Source of the DNA: Leifsonia sp. fls2-241-R2A-40a
GTDB taxonomy: Bacteria > Actinomycetota > Actinomycetes > Actinomycetales > Microbacteriaceae
Direction of reading: 5' to 3'
Length of the DNA: 64,000 nucleotides
Assembly: GCF_030209575.1 (NCBI RefSeq)
Contig: NZ_JARVRS010000001.1
Coordinates: forward strand, 62,001 to 126,000
How positions within the stretch are numbered: position 1 is the first letter of the stretch; every line of letters starts with the position of its first letter. Below are positions 7,435 to 15,107 of the stretch, in pieces. The notes under the pieces are model-generated. The model was given only the letters and a program-made list of their open reading frames with translations. It was not told the origin of the DNA and did not search any database. Position numbers and translations under genes: made by a program.

Positions 7435-8916
7435 TCAGGCGTCGGGAGGCTCGACGGCGCGGGCGAGCAGTTCGACGAGTAGTCGTTCGGCGACGGGGCG
7501 CGGCAGCGCCTCGACGAGGGCGAGCAGGGGCGCCTGGTCGTCCGGCAGCCCGGGCGTCCCGCCTCCCGCGAGCCCGAGCGAGCCCAGGATGTGCGCCGCG
7601 GTCGCCGAGTCGAGTTCTGTCCCGCCCACGTCGCCGGGCAGGGACGCGAGTACCGCCTCCCGATCGACCGGCGGCACACCGCGCGCCTCCTGCGCCGCCC
7701 CGCGCAGCGCCGCCTCGAGCTCGTCGATGCGCGCCTCCGTGACGGGCGTGATGGTGAGGTGGGTCGTGTGCGGGAGATGCGTGCCGTCCGGCTGCGTCAG
7801 CCCCGGCTGCAGCTGCAGGATCCAGCCGCGGCGGCGGACCCGGTCCGCCCAGTGGTGCGGATCGACGCGGCGCTCGGGCGCGACGGATTCGTCCGTCGCG
7901 ACGGCCAGCAGCGGTCCCGTCGGATCGCCGACCACCCGCAGCCCTTCGATGTCGGCCACGATGTCCTGCAGCCCCCGCGTCGCACGGCGGCACGACTCGG
8001 CCAGGCCTGCGAAGCCGCGGGCGCCCAGCGCCTGGACGATCGCCCAGGATGCCGCGAGGGCTCCGGCGGACTTCGACCCGAGCAGTGTGGAGTTCACGAC
8101 CGGGTACCCGGGCCATCCGGTCGTTGCGAAGTACTGGTGGCGCTGCCGGTCGCGATCGCGTTGCAGCAGGACGCTGGCGCCCTTCGGCGCGTAGCCGTAC
8201 TTGTGGAGGTCGGCCGACACGCTGGTCACCCCGCCGACGCGGAAGTCCCACAGTGGGAGTGCTGCGCCGTCCGCGGCACGCCAGAACGGCAGGATCCATC
8301 CGCCGATGCACGCATCGACGTGGCAGGCGACACCCGCCTCCTCGCACGCGGCGGCCACCTCCTCGACCGGGTCGAGCGTCGCGTAGGGATACGAGGGAGC
8401 CGAGACGACGACCAGCGCGACATCCGGCCCGAGCCGTGCGGTGAGGAGGGATGCGTCGAGCCGCCCGCTCTGCGGATCCACCGGCACCAGGTCGAGCGTC
8501 AGGTCGAACAGCGCTGCCGCCTTCTGGAACGCCGCATGCACCGTCACGGGCGCGACCAGTCGCGGAGTGCCGGTCCCTCCGGCGGAGCGCCAGACGTCGC
8601 GGGCGGTCTTCACTGCGAGCAGGCACGACTCCGTCCCTCCCGAGGTCACCGAGCCGACGACCTCGTCGCCGCCGTGCAGCAGTTCGCGCGCGAACCCGAC
8701 GACCTCGCGCTCCATGACGGCGACCGAGGTGAACGTCGTCGGGTCGAGTCCGTTGACCGGCTGGACCAGGCGCATCGCCTCCGCCGCCAGCGCGTCGATC
8801 TCGGGCACGCCCGAGTCGTAGACGTAGCTGAGCACGCGTCCGCCGTGCGTCGGCGCATCCGCTTCCCGCAGGGCCGACAGGCGGGCCAGGATGGCCCGCG
8901 CGTCAAACGAGACCAT
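7435..8916 (-). CDS. PLP-dependent lyase/decarboxylase, sphingosine-1-phosphate-lyase-like
   Basis: A 493-aa fold-type I PLP enzyme of the group II decarboxylase superfamily. SGGTES (92-97) binds phosphate, HVDACIGGW (199-207) holds the pyridine-binding Asp, and SADLHKYGYAPKG places the Schiff-base Lys at residue 239. The ACIGGW and HKYG signatures resemble sphingosine-1-phosphate lyase and archaeal tyrosine/aspartate decarboxylase more than GadB. The substrate is unknown. The start overlaps the upstream MFS gene by 14 nt, so the two are co-transcribed and the carrier probably moves this enzyme's substrate or product (inference). Confidence 0.88.
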   Translation of the reverse strand: MVSFDARAILARLSALREADAPTHGGRVLSYVYDSGVPEIDALAAEAMRLVQPVNGLDPTTFTSVAVMEREVVGFARELLHGGDEVVGSVTSGGTESCLLAVKTARDVWRSAGGTGTPRLVAPVTVHAAFQKAAALFDLTLDLVPVDPQSGRLDASLLTARLGPDVALVVVSAPSYPYATLDPVEEVAAACEEAGVACHVDACIGGWILPFWRAADGAALPLWDFRVGGVTSVSADLHKYGYAPKGASVLLQRDRDRQRHQYFATTGWPGYPVVNSTLLGSKSAGALAASWAIVQALGARGFAGLAESCRRATRGLQDIVADIEGLRVVGDPTGPLLAVATDESVAPERRVDPHHWADRVRRRGWILQLQPGLTQPDGTHLPHTTHLTITPVTEARIDELEAALRGAAQEARGVPPVDREAVLASLPGDVGGTELDSATAAHILGSLGLAGGGTPGLPDDQAPLLALVEALPRPVAERLLVELLARAVEPPDA

Positions 8917-10273
8917 CGATGTCTCCCTTCCGCAGCCGGTACCGTGCCAGCGGCACCAGGCTGATCGCGACGATCGCCGCCGGGATGAGGCTGAAGCTCA
9001 GCGCGATGCCCGCGACCGCGGTCCCCGGCTGGGTGGCGCCGACGTCGGCCGCCGCGCTGCGCGAGACATAGCCGCTGACCGCCAGCACGATGCTGAGGAC
9101 GGTCGCTCCGAGCGCCATCCCGGTGGTCTCCCCCGCCGTCCACATCCCGCCGAACGTCCCGGCGCGCCCGTCGCCGTTGCGACGCGCGTCGTGCGAGATG
9201 ACGTCGGGGAGCATGGCCATCGGCAGCGACTGCATGCCCGCGTACGCGGCGCCCGCGACGGCAACGGGCGCGTACACCCACGCGCCCGGCGCCCACAGCA
9301 ACGCCGTCATCGAGAGCGCGGCGACGGCGAACAGGATGCTCGCCGCGACGAAGCCGCGCTCCTTGCCGACCCGTCGCGCCACCACGCCCCACAGCGGCGT
9401 GACGATCAGCGCCGGACCGATGAGCGCGACGAAGAGGAAGGTCACCGCATCCTCCGAGTGCAGCACCCAGGTGGCGACGTAGTTGGCGCCGGCCAGCATC
9501 AGCCCCGTCGCGAGCCCCTGCAGCAGGAACGTGAGCAGCAGCGCACGGAAGGGCTGGCTGTCGCGCAGCACCCGCGCCCCGGCCGCGTAGTTGGAGCGGA
9601 GGGTGGTCAGCACGCTCTCGCGCGGCGGCCGGGCGGCAGCAGGCAGTCCGCGCGGTGCGACGAAGGCGGAGACGAGCATCCCTGCGCCGATGACGACGCC
9701 CGCGACCAGCGCCATCAGCAGGTACCCGGCGAACGAGTTGCCGCCGCCGAGCGACCGCAGGGCCGGTCCGCCCGCGCCGAACAGCAGGATGGCGAAGGTG
9801 AGCACCACCACACGCCAGGTCAGCAGGCGCGTCCGCTGGTCGTAACCGGAGGCGAGCTCGGCCGGGAGCGCGATGTACGGCACCTGGAACAGGCTGAACG
9901 CGGTCGCCGTGAGCACGAACGCCAGCAGCACCCAGAGGGCGGCCGCGCCCGGCGCGGTGCCCGGCGGAACCGCGAACGTCAGCAGGAAGAACACCGGAAG
10001 GGCGATCGCGCCGAGCAGCATCATCGGCCGGCGGGAACCGTGCACCGCGAGCATCCGGTCGCTGCGGGCGCCGATCACCGGATCGATGACGACGTCCCAC
10101 ACCTTCGCGACCGTCACGACCACACCGGCCACGATGGCGGCGACACCGAGCGAGTCGGTCAGGTAGTAGACGAGAACGAGGCCGGGAAGGGTCGCGAACC
10201 CGCCGGTGCCGAGAGACCCGACGGCGTAGCGCGCGACGGTCGCCCGGGTGAGCGACTGCTCCGTTGCGATCAT
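8903..10273 (-). CDS. MFS transporter, GPH (glycoside-cation symporter)-like
   Basis: A 456-aa integral membrane protein with about 12 hydrophobic segments. The early motif KVWDVVIDPVIGARSDR matches the conserved D-P-x-x-G-x-x-S-D signature of the MelB-type glycoside-pentoside-hexuronide family. SRRPMMLLGA follows, as expected. Typical cargo are sugars or sugar acids with a cation, but pairing with a PLP lyase makes the cargo uncertain. First gene of a two-gene operon. TACGCT at 10280-10285 is 6 nt before the ATG, so transcription and translation probably start together. Confidence 0.88.
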   Translation of the reverse strand: MIATEQSLTRATVARYAVGSLGTGGFATLPGLVLVYYLTDSLGVAAIVAGVVVTVAKVWDVVIDPVIGARSDRMLAVHGSRRPMMLLGAIALPVFFLLTFAVPPGTAPGAAALWVLLAFVLTATAFSLFQVPYIALPAELASGYDQRTRLLTWRVVVLTFAILLFGAGGPALRSLGGGNSFAGYLLMALVAGVVIGAGMLVSAFVAPRGLPAAARPPRESVLTTLRSNYAAGARVLRDSQPFRALLLTFLLQGLATGLMLAGANYVATWVLHSEDAVTFLFVALIGPALIVTPLWGVVARRVGKERGFVAASILFAVAALSMTALLWAPGAWVYAPVAVAGAAYAGMQSLPMAMLPDVISHDARRNGDGRAGTFGGMWTAGETTGMALGATVLSIVLAVSGYVSRSAAADVGATQPGTAVAGIALSFSLIPAAIVAISLVPLARYRLRKGDIDGLV

Positions 10274-10318
10274 GTCCGCAGCGTAGTGGATGCGCGCCCG
10301 CGCGCGCCGCGTTGCCCG

Positions 10319-10681
10319 CTAGGTGGACTCGGTGTCGTACGGCGGCACCGCGCCCGCCGTCAGCGGCATCTTCCGCTGCGCATACGCCGACTGGGTCACC
10401 GGCTTGATCGCGGCGCCCGGTTCGGCGGAGTCCTCCAGCAGCGCCTCGCGGATGATGCGGCGCGGGTCGTACTGGCGCGGGTCGAGCTTCTTCCAGTCGA
10501 CGTCGTCGAATTCCGGGCCCATCTCGTCGCGCATGCGGTCCTTCGCCCCGTTGGCGAAATCGCGCAGTGAGCGGACCATCGAGCCCAGCTTGGCCGCGTA
10601 CGCGGGCAGCCGTTCGGGGCCGATGACGAACGCGGCGATGACCGCCACGATCAGCAGCTTGTCGAAGGTGAGCCCGAACAC
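10319..10681 (-). CDS. tatB: Sec-independent protein translocase TatB
   Basis: Single-span subunit of the twin-arginine translocase; with TatC it recognises folded Tat substrates. The start VFGLTFDKLLIVAVIAAFVIGPERLP is the classic TatB membrane helix with the PERLP hinge. It is followed by an amphipathic helix (YAAKLGSMVRSLRDFANGAKDRM) and a variable charged tail. About 120 aa. GTG at 10681 fits the family's N-terminus, but its GGAAAG is too close to be ideal. GTG at 10711, adding MQAPPRYPGK, is the alternative. The membrane-bound molybdoenzyme at 49583 carries an RR motif and could be a client. Confidence 0.86.
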   Translation of the reverse strand: MFGLTFDKLLIVAVIAAFVIGPERLPAYAAKLGSMVRSLRDFANGAKDRMRDEMGPEFDDVDWKKLDPRQYDPRRIIREALLEDSAEPGAAIKPVTQSAYAQRKMPLTAGAVPPYDTEST

Positions 10682-10761
10682 CTTTCCAGGGTATCGCGGC
10701 GGTGCCTGCACGGATGCTGCGTAGGCCGACCGTATCCTGAACAGAGACCGACGGGAGAGCT

Positions 10762-11394
10762 GTGTCAGACAAAGACTCGAACTGGAGGTTCGCCGACGAC
10801 GTGGTCGTCGAGAGCGACGTGGTCGCGCGAGCCAGGCAGCAGTCGCTGGAGCTCGGCATCGAACCGATCTCGCCGGCGACCGGCGCGCAGGCGGCAGTGG
10901 TCGTCGCCGCGACGCACGCCGAGAACATCGTCGAGATCGGCACCGGCGTGGGAGTGTCGGGGCTGTGGCTGCTCACCGGCGGCGCCGAGGCGCAGCTGAC
11001 CTCGATCGACGTGGAGGTGGAGTACCAGCAGCACGCGCGCTCGTTCTTCACGGAGGCGGGCGTCCCATCGAACCGCGTGCGTCTCATCCCGGGCCGTGCC
11101 CTCGAGGTGCTGCCGCGGATGAACGAGAACTCCTACGACATCGTCTTCATCGACGCCGACCCGCAGTCGGTCATCGAGTACGTCGAGCACGGCCTGCGCC
11201 TGGTGCGCCCGGGCGGCACCGTGCTCGTGGCCCGTGCGCTGTGGCGCGGACGCGTCGCCGACCCCGCCGCGCGGGACGACGTGGCCACCGGCTTCCGCAC
11301 GCTCATCACCGAGACGTCCGCCTCCGGCGCCGTCATCAGCGCGCTCTCGCCGGTGGGCGAGGGTCTGCTGCAGATCATCAAGCTCGCACCCTGA
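10762..11394 (+). CDS. SAM-dependent O-methyltransferase
   Basis: A 210-aa class I methyltransferase of the COMT-like family 3. The SAM motif VEIGTGVGVSGLWLL is near residues 58-72, DIVFIDADPQSVIEYVE carries the metal/catechol-binding Asp pair, and SPVGEGLLQIIKL ends the fold. The methyl acceptor is unknown. Position next to tatB matches the order known in mycobacteria (Rv1220c near tatB), where sigE/rseA lie between them; those are absent here. GTG start with GGGAGAG about 5 nt upstream. Confidence 0.88.
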   Translation: MSDKDSNWRFADDVVVESDVVARARQQSLELGIEPISPATGAQAAVVVAATHAENIVEIGTGVGVSGLWLLTGGAEAQLTSIDVEVEYQQHARSFFTEAGVPSNRVRLIPGRALEVLPRMNENSYDIVFIDADPQSVIEYVEHGLRLVRPGGTVLVARALWRGRVADPAARDDVATGFRTLITETSASGAVISALSPVGEGLLQIIKLAP

Positions 11395-11426
11395 AGTCCG
11401 CCTCCCGGGCAGGTCGCCGGGACGCG

Positions 11427-11456
11427 AAAAGGGCCCCGATTCTTCGGGGCCCTTTT
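11427..11456. terminator. bidirectional intrinsic terminator
   Basis: AAAAGGGCCCCGA and TTCGGGGCCCTTTT form a stem of about 13 pairs with a 3-4 nt loop. A-tract and T-tract at the two ends make it work on both strands. It lies between the convergent methyltransferase and DUF3117 genes. Confidence 0.93.
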
Positions 11457-11468
11457 CGGTAGAGCGGA

Positions 11469-11642
11469 TCAGGCGGAGGTGACGACACTCGCGAGTGCGT
11501 CGTGGAGCTCTTTGGCTTCCGCGTCATTGACGGAGACCACCAGTCGTCCCCCACCCTCGAGCGGCACACGCACGATGATGAGCCGTCCCTCCTTCACAGC
11601 CTCCATCGGGCCGTCCCCGGTCCTCGGCTTCATGGCCGCCAT
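11469..11642 (-). CDS. DUF3117 domain protein
   Basis: A 57-aa protein, MAAMKPRTGDGPMEAVKEGR at the N-terminus and a beta-rich middle (LIIVRVPLEGGGRLVVSV) followed by an acidic helix. This is the complete, typical DUF3117 protein found as a single small gene across Actinobacteria (in M. tuberculosis I recall it as Rv1211, near dapE/dapD, as here). Function unknown. ATG at 11642 has AAAGGGGAGC about 5 nt upstream; a second ATG at 11633 is possible. The same frame stays open far upstream, antisense-like to nothing useful, through the mannosyltransferase gene. Confidence 0.9.
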   Translation of the reverse strand: MAAMKPRTGDGPMEAVKEGRLIIVRVPLEGGGRLVVSVNDAEAKELHDALASVVTSA

Positions 11643-11710
11643 GCAGCTCCCCTTTCGTGGATGTCCTTCTATTATCCGACATCGTTGCCGACGTGCGGAA
11701 ATCGCAGGTA

Positions 11711-12973
11711 TCACGGGGGTGACCAGTCGTATCCGTCGATCGTCCAGCAGATGGCCACCCAGCCGATCTGCAGGGCCACGAAGAGCACGACCATCCCGAC
11801 CCGGTAGACCCTGCTGCGCGGGAGCGCGAGCGCGCCGAGCAGGGGGAACAGCGGCATGAGCAGGCGGAACGTGCTCGACTGCGGGAAGAACACCGCGAAC
11901 AGGTAGAGCGAGTAGGCGGCGATCCAGAACCGCAGGTCGACGCCCAGGCGCCGCACCGCGGGAGAGAACAGCAGGACGCCGAACAGCGCCACGATGACGA
12001 CCAGCGCGACCACGCCCACCCAGCCGGGGATGCCCAGCATCGCGCTCGCCCACCAGTCCGCCCCCTGGAACCACGGGGCGAACGGCAGCAGATGGGTATA
12101 GCCGATGTACGGTGCGCGCCAGGCGAGCTCGGTGTCGGTGTAGGCCGTCCACGATCCTGTCGCCGCCCCGGCGATGGCCGGCCACGCCACTCCCGCCAGG
12201 CCGCTGAAGGCGGCGAGCGTCACGCTCAGCACGCGTTCGCGGACCGGGAACGGGTCGTCGCGCCGCCGCCACCAGCGGTAGCCGACGTGGAGGACGAGGG
12301 CGAGCGCGAAGGCGAGACCGGACGGGCGCGTGAACGCCATGGCGAGCACGACCGGGAAGAGCCAGCCGTAGCGTCGTTCGACCAGCAGGAGCAGAGCCGT
12401 AGCGAGCAGCAGCAGGTACAGCGACTCGGCGTACGCGACCTGGAACAGCGGGGACACCGGGGAGAAGCAGAACAGCACCACCGCGAACAGGCTCGCCGAG
12501 CGTCCCAGCCCGACCCGCCGCATCAGCTGGTGGAAGACCAGCGCGGCGCCGGCACCGGCGACGAACGACACCAGCACCGCCGCCGGCGCCCAGGGCAGGC
12601 GCGTGACGAACATGACCGCATCCACCAGCCACGGATACCCCGGCAGGAACGCCCAGGCGTTCTCGCTGACGTGCACGCCGTCGCCCGTCGGGAGCGACGC
12701 CGGGTAGCCGCCGCCCGCGACGATCTCGTACCAGCGGCCGTCCCAGAGGTTGGCGAAGGAGAAGTAGTCGGGGGATGCGGCGGTCCAGGCGTTCGCGCCC
12801 TCCGCCGCCGCGAAGCTCAGCAGGATGACGGTGGTTACGACACGCGCCCCGAGGTATACCCCGAGGACCCGCACCCACCACAGCGTCCACCAGGGGCCGC
12901 CCGCGGTCAGTCCGCCGACCTCCTCGGTGAGCGCCGTCGGCTCAGCGGCCGCCGGCGCCGGTGAGCCACGCAC
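11711..12973 (-). CDS. PIG-V-like membrane mannosyltransferase
   Basis: A 420-aa multi-spanning protein, around 9-10 hydrophobic segments. The first loop contains NLWDGRWYEIVAGGGYP, matching the W-D-x-x-W/H-Y luminal motif of PIG-V/GT-C mannosyltransferases, and HVSENAWAFLPGYPWLV matches the next conserved loop (FFPLYP-like). In actinobacteria such enzymes use polyprenyl-phospho-mannose for cell-envelope glycans or protein mannosylation; the acceptor here is unknown. The GTG start lies 32 nt inside the 3' end of dapE, so it is probably translationally coupled to it. No better internal start was found. Confidence 0.85.
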   Translation of the reverse strand: MRGSPAPAAAEPTALTEEVGGLTAGGPWWTLWWVRVLGVYLGARVVTTVILLSFAAAEGANAWTAASPDYFSFANLWDGRWYEIVAGGGYPASLPTGDGVHVSENAWAFLPGYPWLVDAVMFVTRLPWAPAAVLVSFVAGAGAALVFHQLMRRVGLGRSASLFAVVLFCFSPVSPLFQVAYAESLYLLLLATALLLLVERRYGWLFPVVLAMAFTRPSGLAFALALVLHVGYRWWRRRDDPFPVRERVLSVTLAAFSGLAGVAWPAIAGAATGSWTAYTDTELAWRAPYIGYTHLLPFAPWFQGADWWASAMLGIPGWVGVVALVVIVALFGVLLFSPAVRRLGVDLRFWIAAYSLYLFAVFFPQSSTFRLLMPLFPLLGALALPRSRVYRVGMVVLFVALQIGWVAICWTIDGYDWSPP

Positions 12974-14039
12974 GCAGACCCTCCTCGACGGCGACGATCT
13001 GCTCCACGTCGACGCGCTCGTCGTCGGCGTGCGCCTTCAGCGGGTCGCCCGGGCCGTAGTTGACCGCCGGGATGCCCATCGCGCTGAAGCGGGCCACGTC
13101 CGTCCACCCGTACTTCGGCTTCGCCACGCCGCCGACCGCGGCCACGAACTGCTGCGCGAGCGGCGCATCCAGTCCCGGCCGGGCGCCGTCGGCGCGGTCG
13201 ACGACCGTGATCTCGTAGTCGCCGAACAGCTCGTGCATGTGGTCGATGGCCTCCTGCGAGCTGCGCGACGGCGCGAACCGGTAGTTGATGTGCACCATGC
13301 ACTCGTCCGGGATGATGTTGCCGGCCACTCCCCCGGAGATGCCGACCGCGTTCAGCCCCTCCTTGTAGACCAGGCCGTCGACCTCGACCTCGCGCGCCTG
13401 ATAGCCGGCGAGGATGTCGAGGATCGGCGCGGCCTTGTGGATGGCGTTGTCGCCGACCCAGCCGCGCGCGGAGTGCGCCCGCAGGCCGTAGGTGCGGACC
13501 TCGATGCGCAGGTTGCCGTTGCAGCCGCCCTCGACGACGCCGTTGCTCGGCTCGCCGAGGATGCCGAAGTCGCCCACGAACAGGTCGGGGCGGTTGCGGG
13601 CCAGGCGGCCGAGGCCGTTCAGCTCGGCGTTGACCTCCTCGTGGTCGTACCACATCCACGTCACGTCGACCGCCGGGTCGCTCAGCTCGGCGGCGAGCTT
13701 CAGCTGCACGGCGACGCCCGCCTTCATGTCGACGGTCCCGCGCCCCCAGAGGTAGCGGATGCCGTCGTGGTCCTCGAACCGGGTCGGCAGGTTGTCGTTG
13801 AGCGGGACCGTGTCGATGTGCCCGGCGATCAGGGCGCGGCGCTCACGGCCGAGGTTCGTGCGCGCGACGATCGTGTCGCCGTCGCGGATCAGTTCGAGGT
13901 GCGGCAGTCCGCTCAGCGCCGCCTCGATGGCGTCGGCGAGGGTGCCCTCGTTTCCGGAGACCGACTCGATGTCGCACAGCTGGCGGGTCAGGTCGATGGA
14001 CGAGGCGGTGAGGTCGAGGGGAACGCTGCTGATCTGCAC
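12942..14039 (-). CDS. dapE: succinyl-diaminopimelate desuccinylase
   Basis: M20 zinc peptidase fold, 365 aa. It hydrolyses N-succinyl-LL-diaminopimelate in the succinylase branch of lysine and peptidoglycan precursor synthesis. Visible metal motifs are GHIDTVP (72-78), GRGTVDMKAG near 104-113 and YDHEEVNAELNG near 144-155 (catalytic Glu-Glu). NIIPDECMVHINYRFAP is the dimerisation-lid region of actinobacterial DapE. Starts at GTG 14039, 6 nt after TAGGTT (14046-14051), so the mRNA is probably leaderless. It shares a 17-bp spacer with dapD. Confidence 0.94.
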   Translation of the reverse strand: MQISSVPLDLTASSIDLTRQLCDIESVSGNEGTLADAIEAALSGLPHLELIRDGDTIVARTNLGRERRALIAGHIDTVPLNDNLPTRFEDHDGIRYLWGRGTVDMKAGVAVQLKLAAELSDPAVDVTWMWYDHEEVNAELNGLGRLARNRPDLFVGDFGILGEPSNGVVEGGCNGNLRIEVRTYGLRAHSARGWVGDNAIHKAAPILDILAGYQAREVEVDGLVYKEGLNAVGISGGVAGNIIPDECMVHINYRFAPSRSSQEAIDHMHELFGDYEITVVDRADGARPGLDAPLAQQFVAAVGGVAKPKYGWTDVARFSAMGIPAVNYGPGDPLKAHADDERVDVEQIVAVEEGLRAWLTGAGGR

Positions 14040-14056
14040 CCTACTAACCTAGGGGC
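14040..14056. promoter_or_regulatory. shared divergent leaderless promoter of dapE and dapD
   Basis: Only 17 bp separate the two start codons. TAACCT at 14045-14050 (plus) is 6 nt from the dapD ATG, and TAGGTT at 14046-14051 (minus) is 6 nt from the dapE GTG. The -10 hexamers overlap by five base pairs within TAACCTA, so polymerase can occupy only one direction at a time. -35 contacts would lie inside the opposite coding region. Confidence 0.72.
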
Positions 14057-15037
14057 ATGCCTTCCGACGTGTCTGAAAGTTCTGCCGCGCCCCGCTCCGC
14101 CTGGGGCTACGGCCTCGCCACCGTGGCCGCCGACGGCACCGTGCTGGACACCTGGTTCCCCGAGCCGAAGCTCGGCACGCTGCCGGCCCGCCGGGACCGC
14201 TGGATCGCCCCTGCCGAGCTGGAGGAGCTGGCGGGCGAGGATGCGCGTCGTGCCGTCCGGGTCGACATCGTGACGGTGGAGATCGAGCTGGATGCGTCTC
14301 CCGCGTCGACGCCCGACGCCTATCTGCGCCTGCACCTGCTCTCGCACCTGCTGGTGCAGCCGAACGGCCTGAATCTGGACGGGATCTTCGCCCACCTGCC
14401 GACCGTCGCGTGGACGAACGCAGGACCGGTCAATCCGGCCGACCTCGACCGGCTGCGTCCGCGGCTGCAGCGCGCGGGCATCCAGGTGTCGGGCATCGAC
14501 AAATTCCCGCGGCTGCTCGACTACGTGACGCCGGAGCGCGTGCGGATCGCCGACGCCTCCCGCGTACGCCTCGGTGCGCACCTCGCGCCGGGGACGACGG
14601 TCATGCACGAAGGCTTCGTGAATTTCAACGCCGGGACGCTCGGCACCTCCATGGTCGAAGGCCGCATCTCGCAGGGCGTCGTGGTCGGCGACGGCTCGGA
14701 CATCGGCGGCGGCGCATCCATCATGGGGACGCTGTCCGGCGGCGGGACGCACCGGGTCTCCATCGGCGAGCGGGCGCTGCTGGGCGCGAACTCGGGCATC
14801 GGCATCTCGATCGGCGACGACTCGGTCGTCGAGGCGGGCCTCTACGTGACAGCGGGCACGAAGGTCGTCGTGGTCGGCGAAGCGCCCACGGCGGACGGAC
14901 TCCCGCAGACGGTGAAGGCCGCGGAGCTGTCCGGCGTGCCCGGGCTGCTGTTCCGCCGCAACTCGCTGACGGGGGCGGTCGAGGTGCTCCGCCGAGCCGG
15001 CGTCGGCGTCGAGCTGAACGCCGCGCTGCACGCCTGA
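14057..15037 (+). CDS. dapD: 2,3,4,5-tetrahydropyridine-2,6-dicarboxylate N-succinyltransferase
   Basis: Cytosolic left-handed beta-helix acyltransferase, 326 aa. It transfers succinyl from succinyl-CoA to tetrahydrodipicolinate, the step before DapC and DapE. The centre and C-terminal half show imperfect hexapeptide repeats ([46 protein letters not shown]), and the N-terminal part ([25 protein letters not shown]) matches the actinobacterial group 2 DapD domain. TAACCT lies 6 nt before the ATG. Divergent from dapE, so both specific enzymes of the succinylase route lie head to head. Confidence 0.95.
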   Translation: MPSDVSESSAAPRSAWGYGLATVAADGTVLDTWFPEPKLGTLPARRDRWIAPAELEELAGEDARRAVRVDIVTVEIELDASPASTPDAYLRLHLLSHLLVQPNGLNLDGIFAHLPTVAWTNAGPVNPADLDRLRPRLQRAGIQVSGIDKFPRLLDYVTPERVRIADASRVRLGAHLAPGTTVMHEGFVNFNAGTLGTSMVEGRISQGVVVGDGSDIGGGASIMGTLSGGGTHRVSIGERALLGANSGIGISIGDDSVVEAGLYVTAGTKVVVVGEAPTADGLPQTVKAAELSGVPGLLFRRNSLTGAVEVLRRAGVGVELNAALHA

Positions 15038-15041
15038 CCGC

Positions 15042-15098
15042 CGAGCACAGGAAAAACGTCGCGGATTCGTCGATTCCGCGACGTTTCTCCTGTGCTCG
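15042..15098. repeat. 57-bp near-perfect intergenic inverted repeat, likely bidirectional terminator
   Basis: Two 28-bp arms around a single central T (15070), with two mismatches. Outer part CGAGCACAGG pairs with CCTGTGCTCG; the inner part contains AAACGTCGCGGA. It lies between the convergent dapD and E2 genes, a terminator position, but there is no clean T-tract at the outer ends. Size and odd-centred symmetry match the repeats at 33173, 42215 and 45136. Confidence 0.8.
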
Positions 15099-15107
15099 AC
15101 GGCTGGG

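Noticed and set aside
15042-15098. Integrase attachment site or transposon end
   Set aside because: No transposase or integrase in 64 kb and no target duplication seen beside any of the four long inverted repeats.
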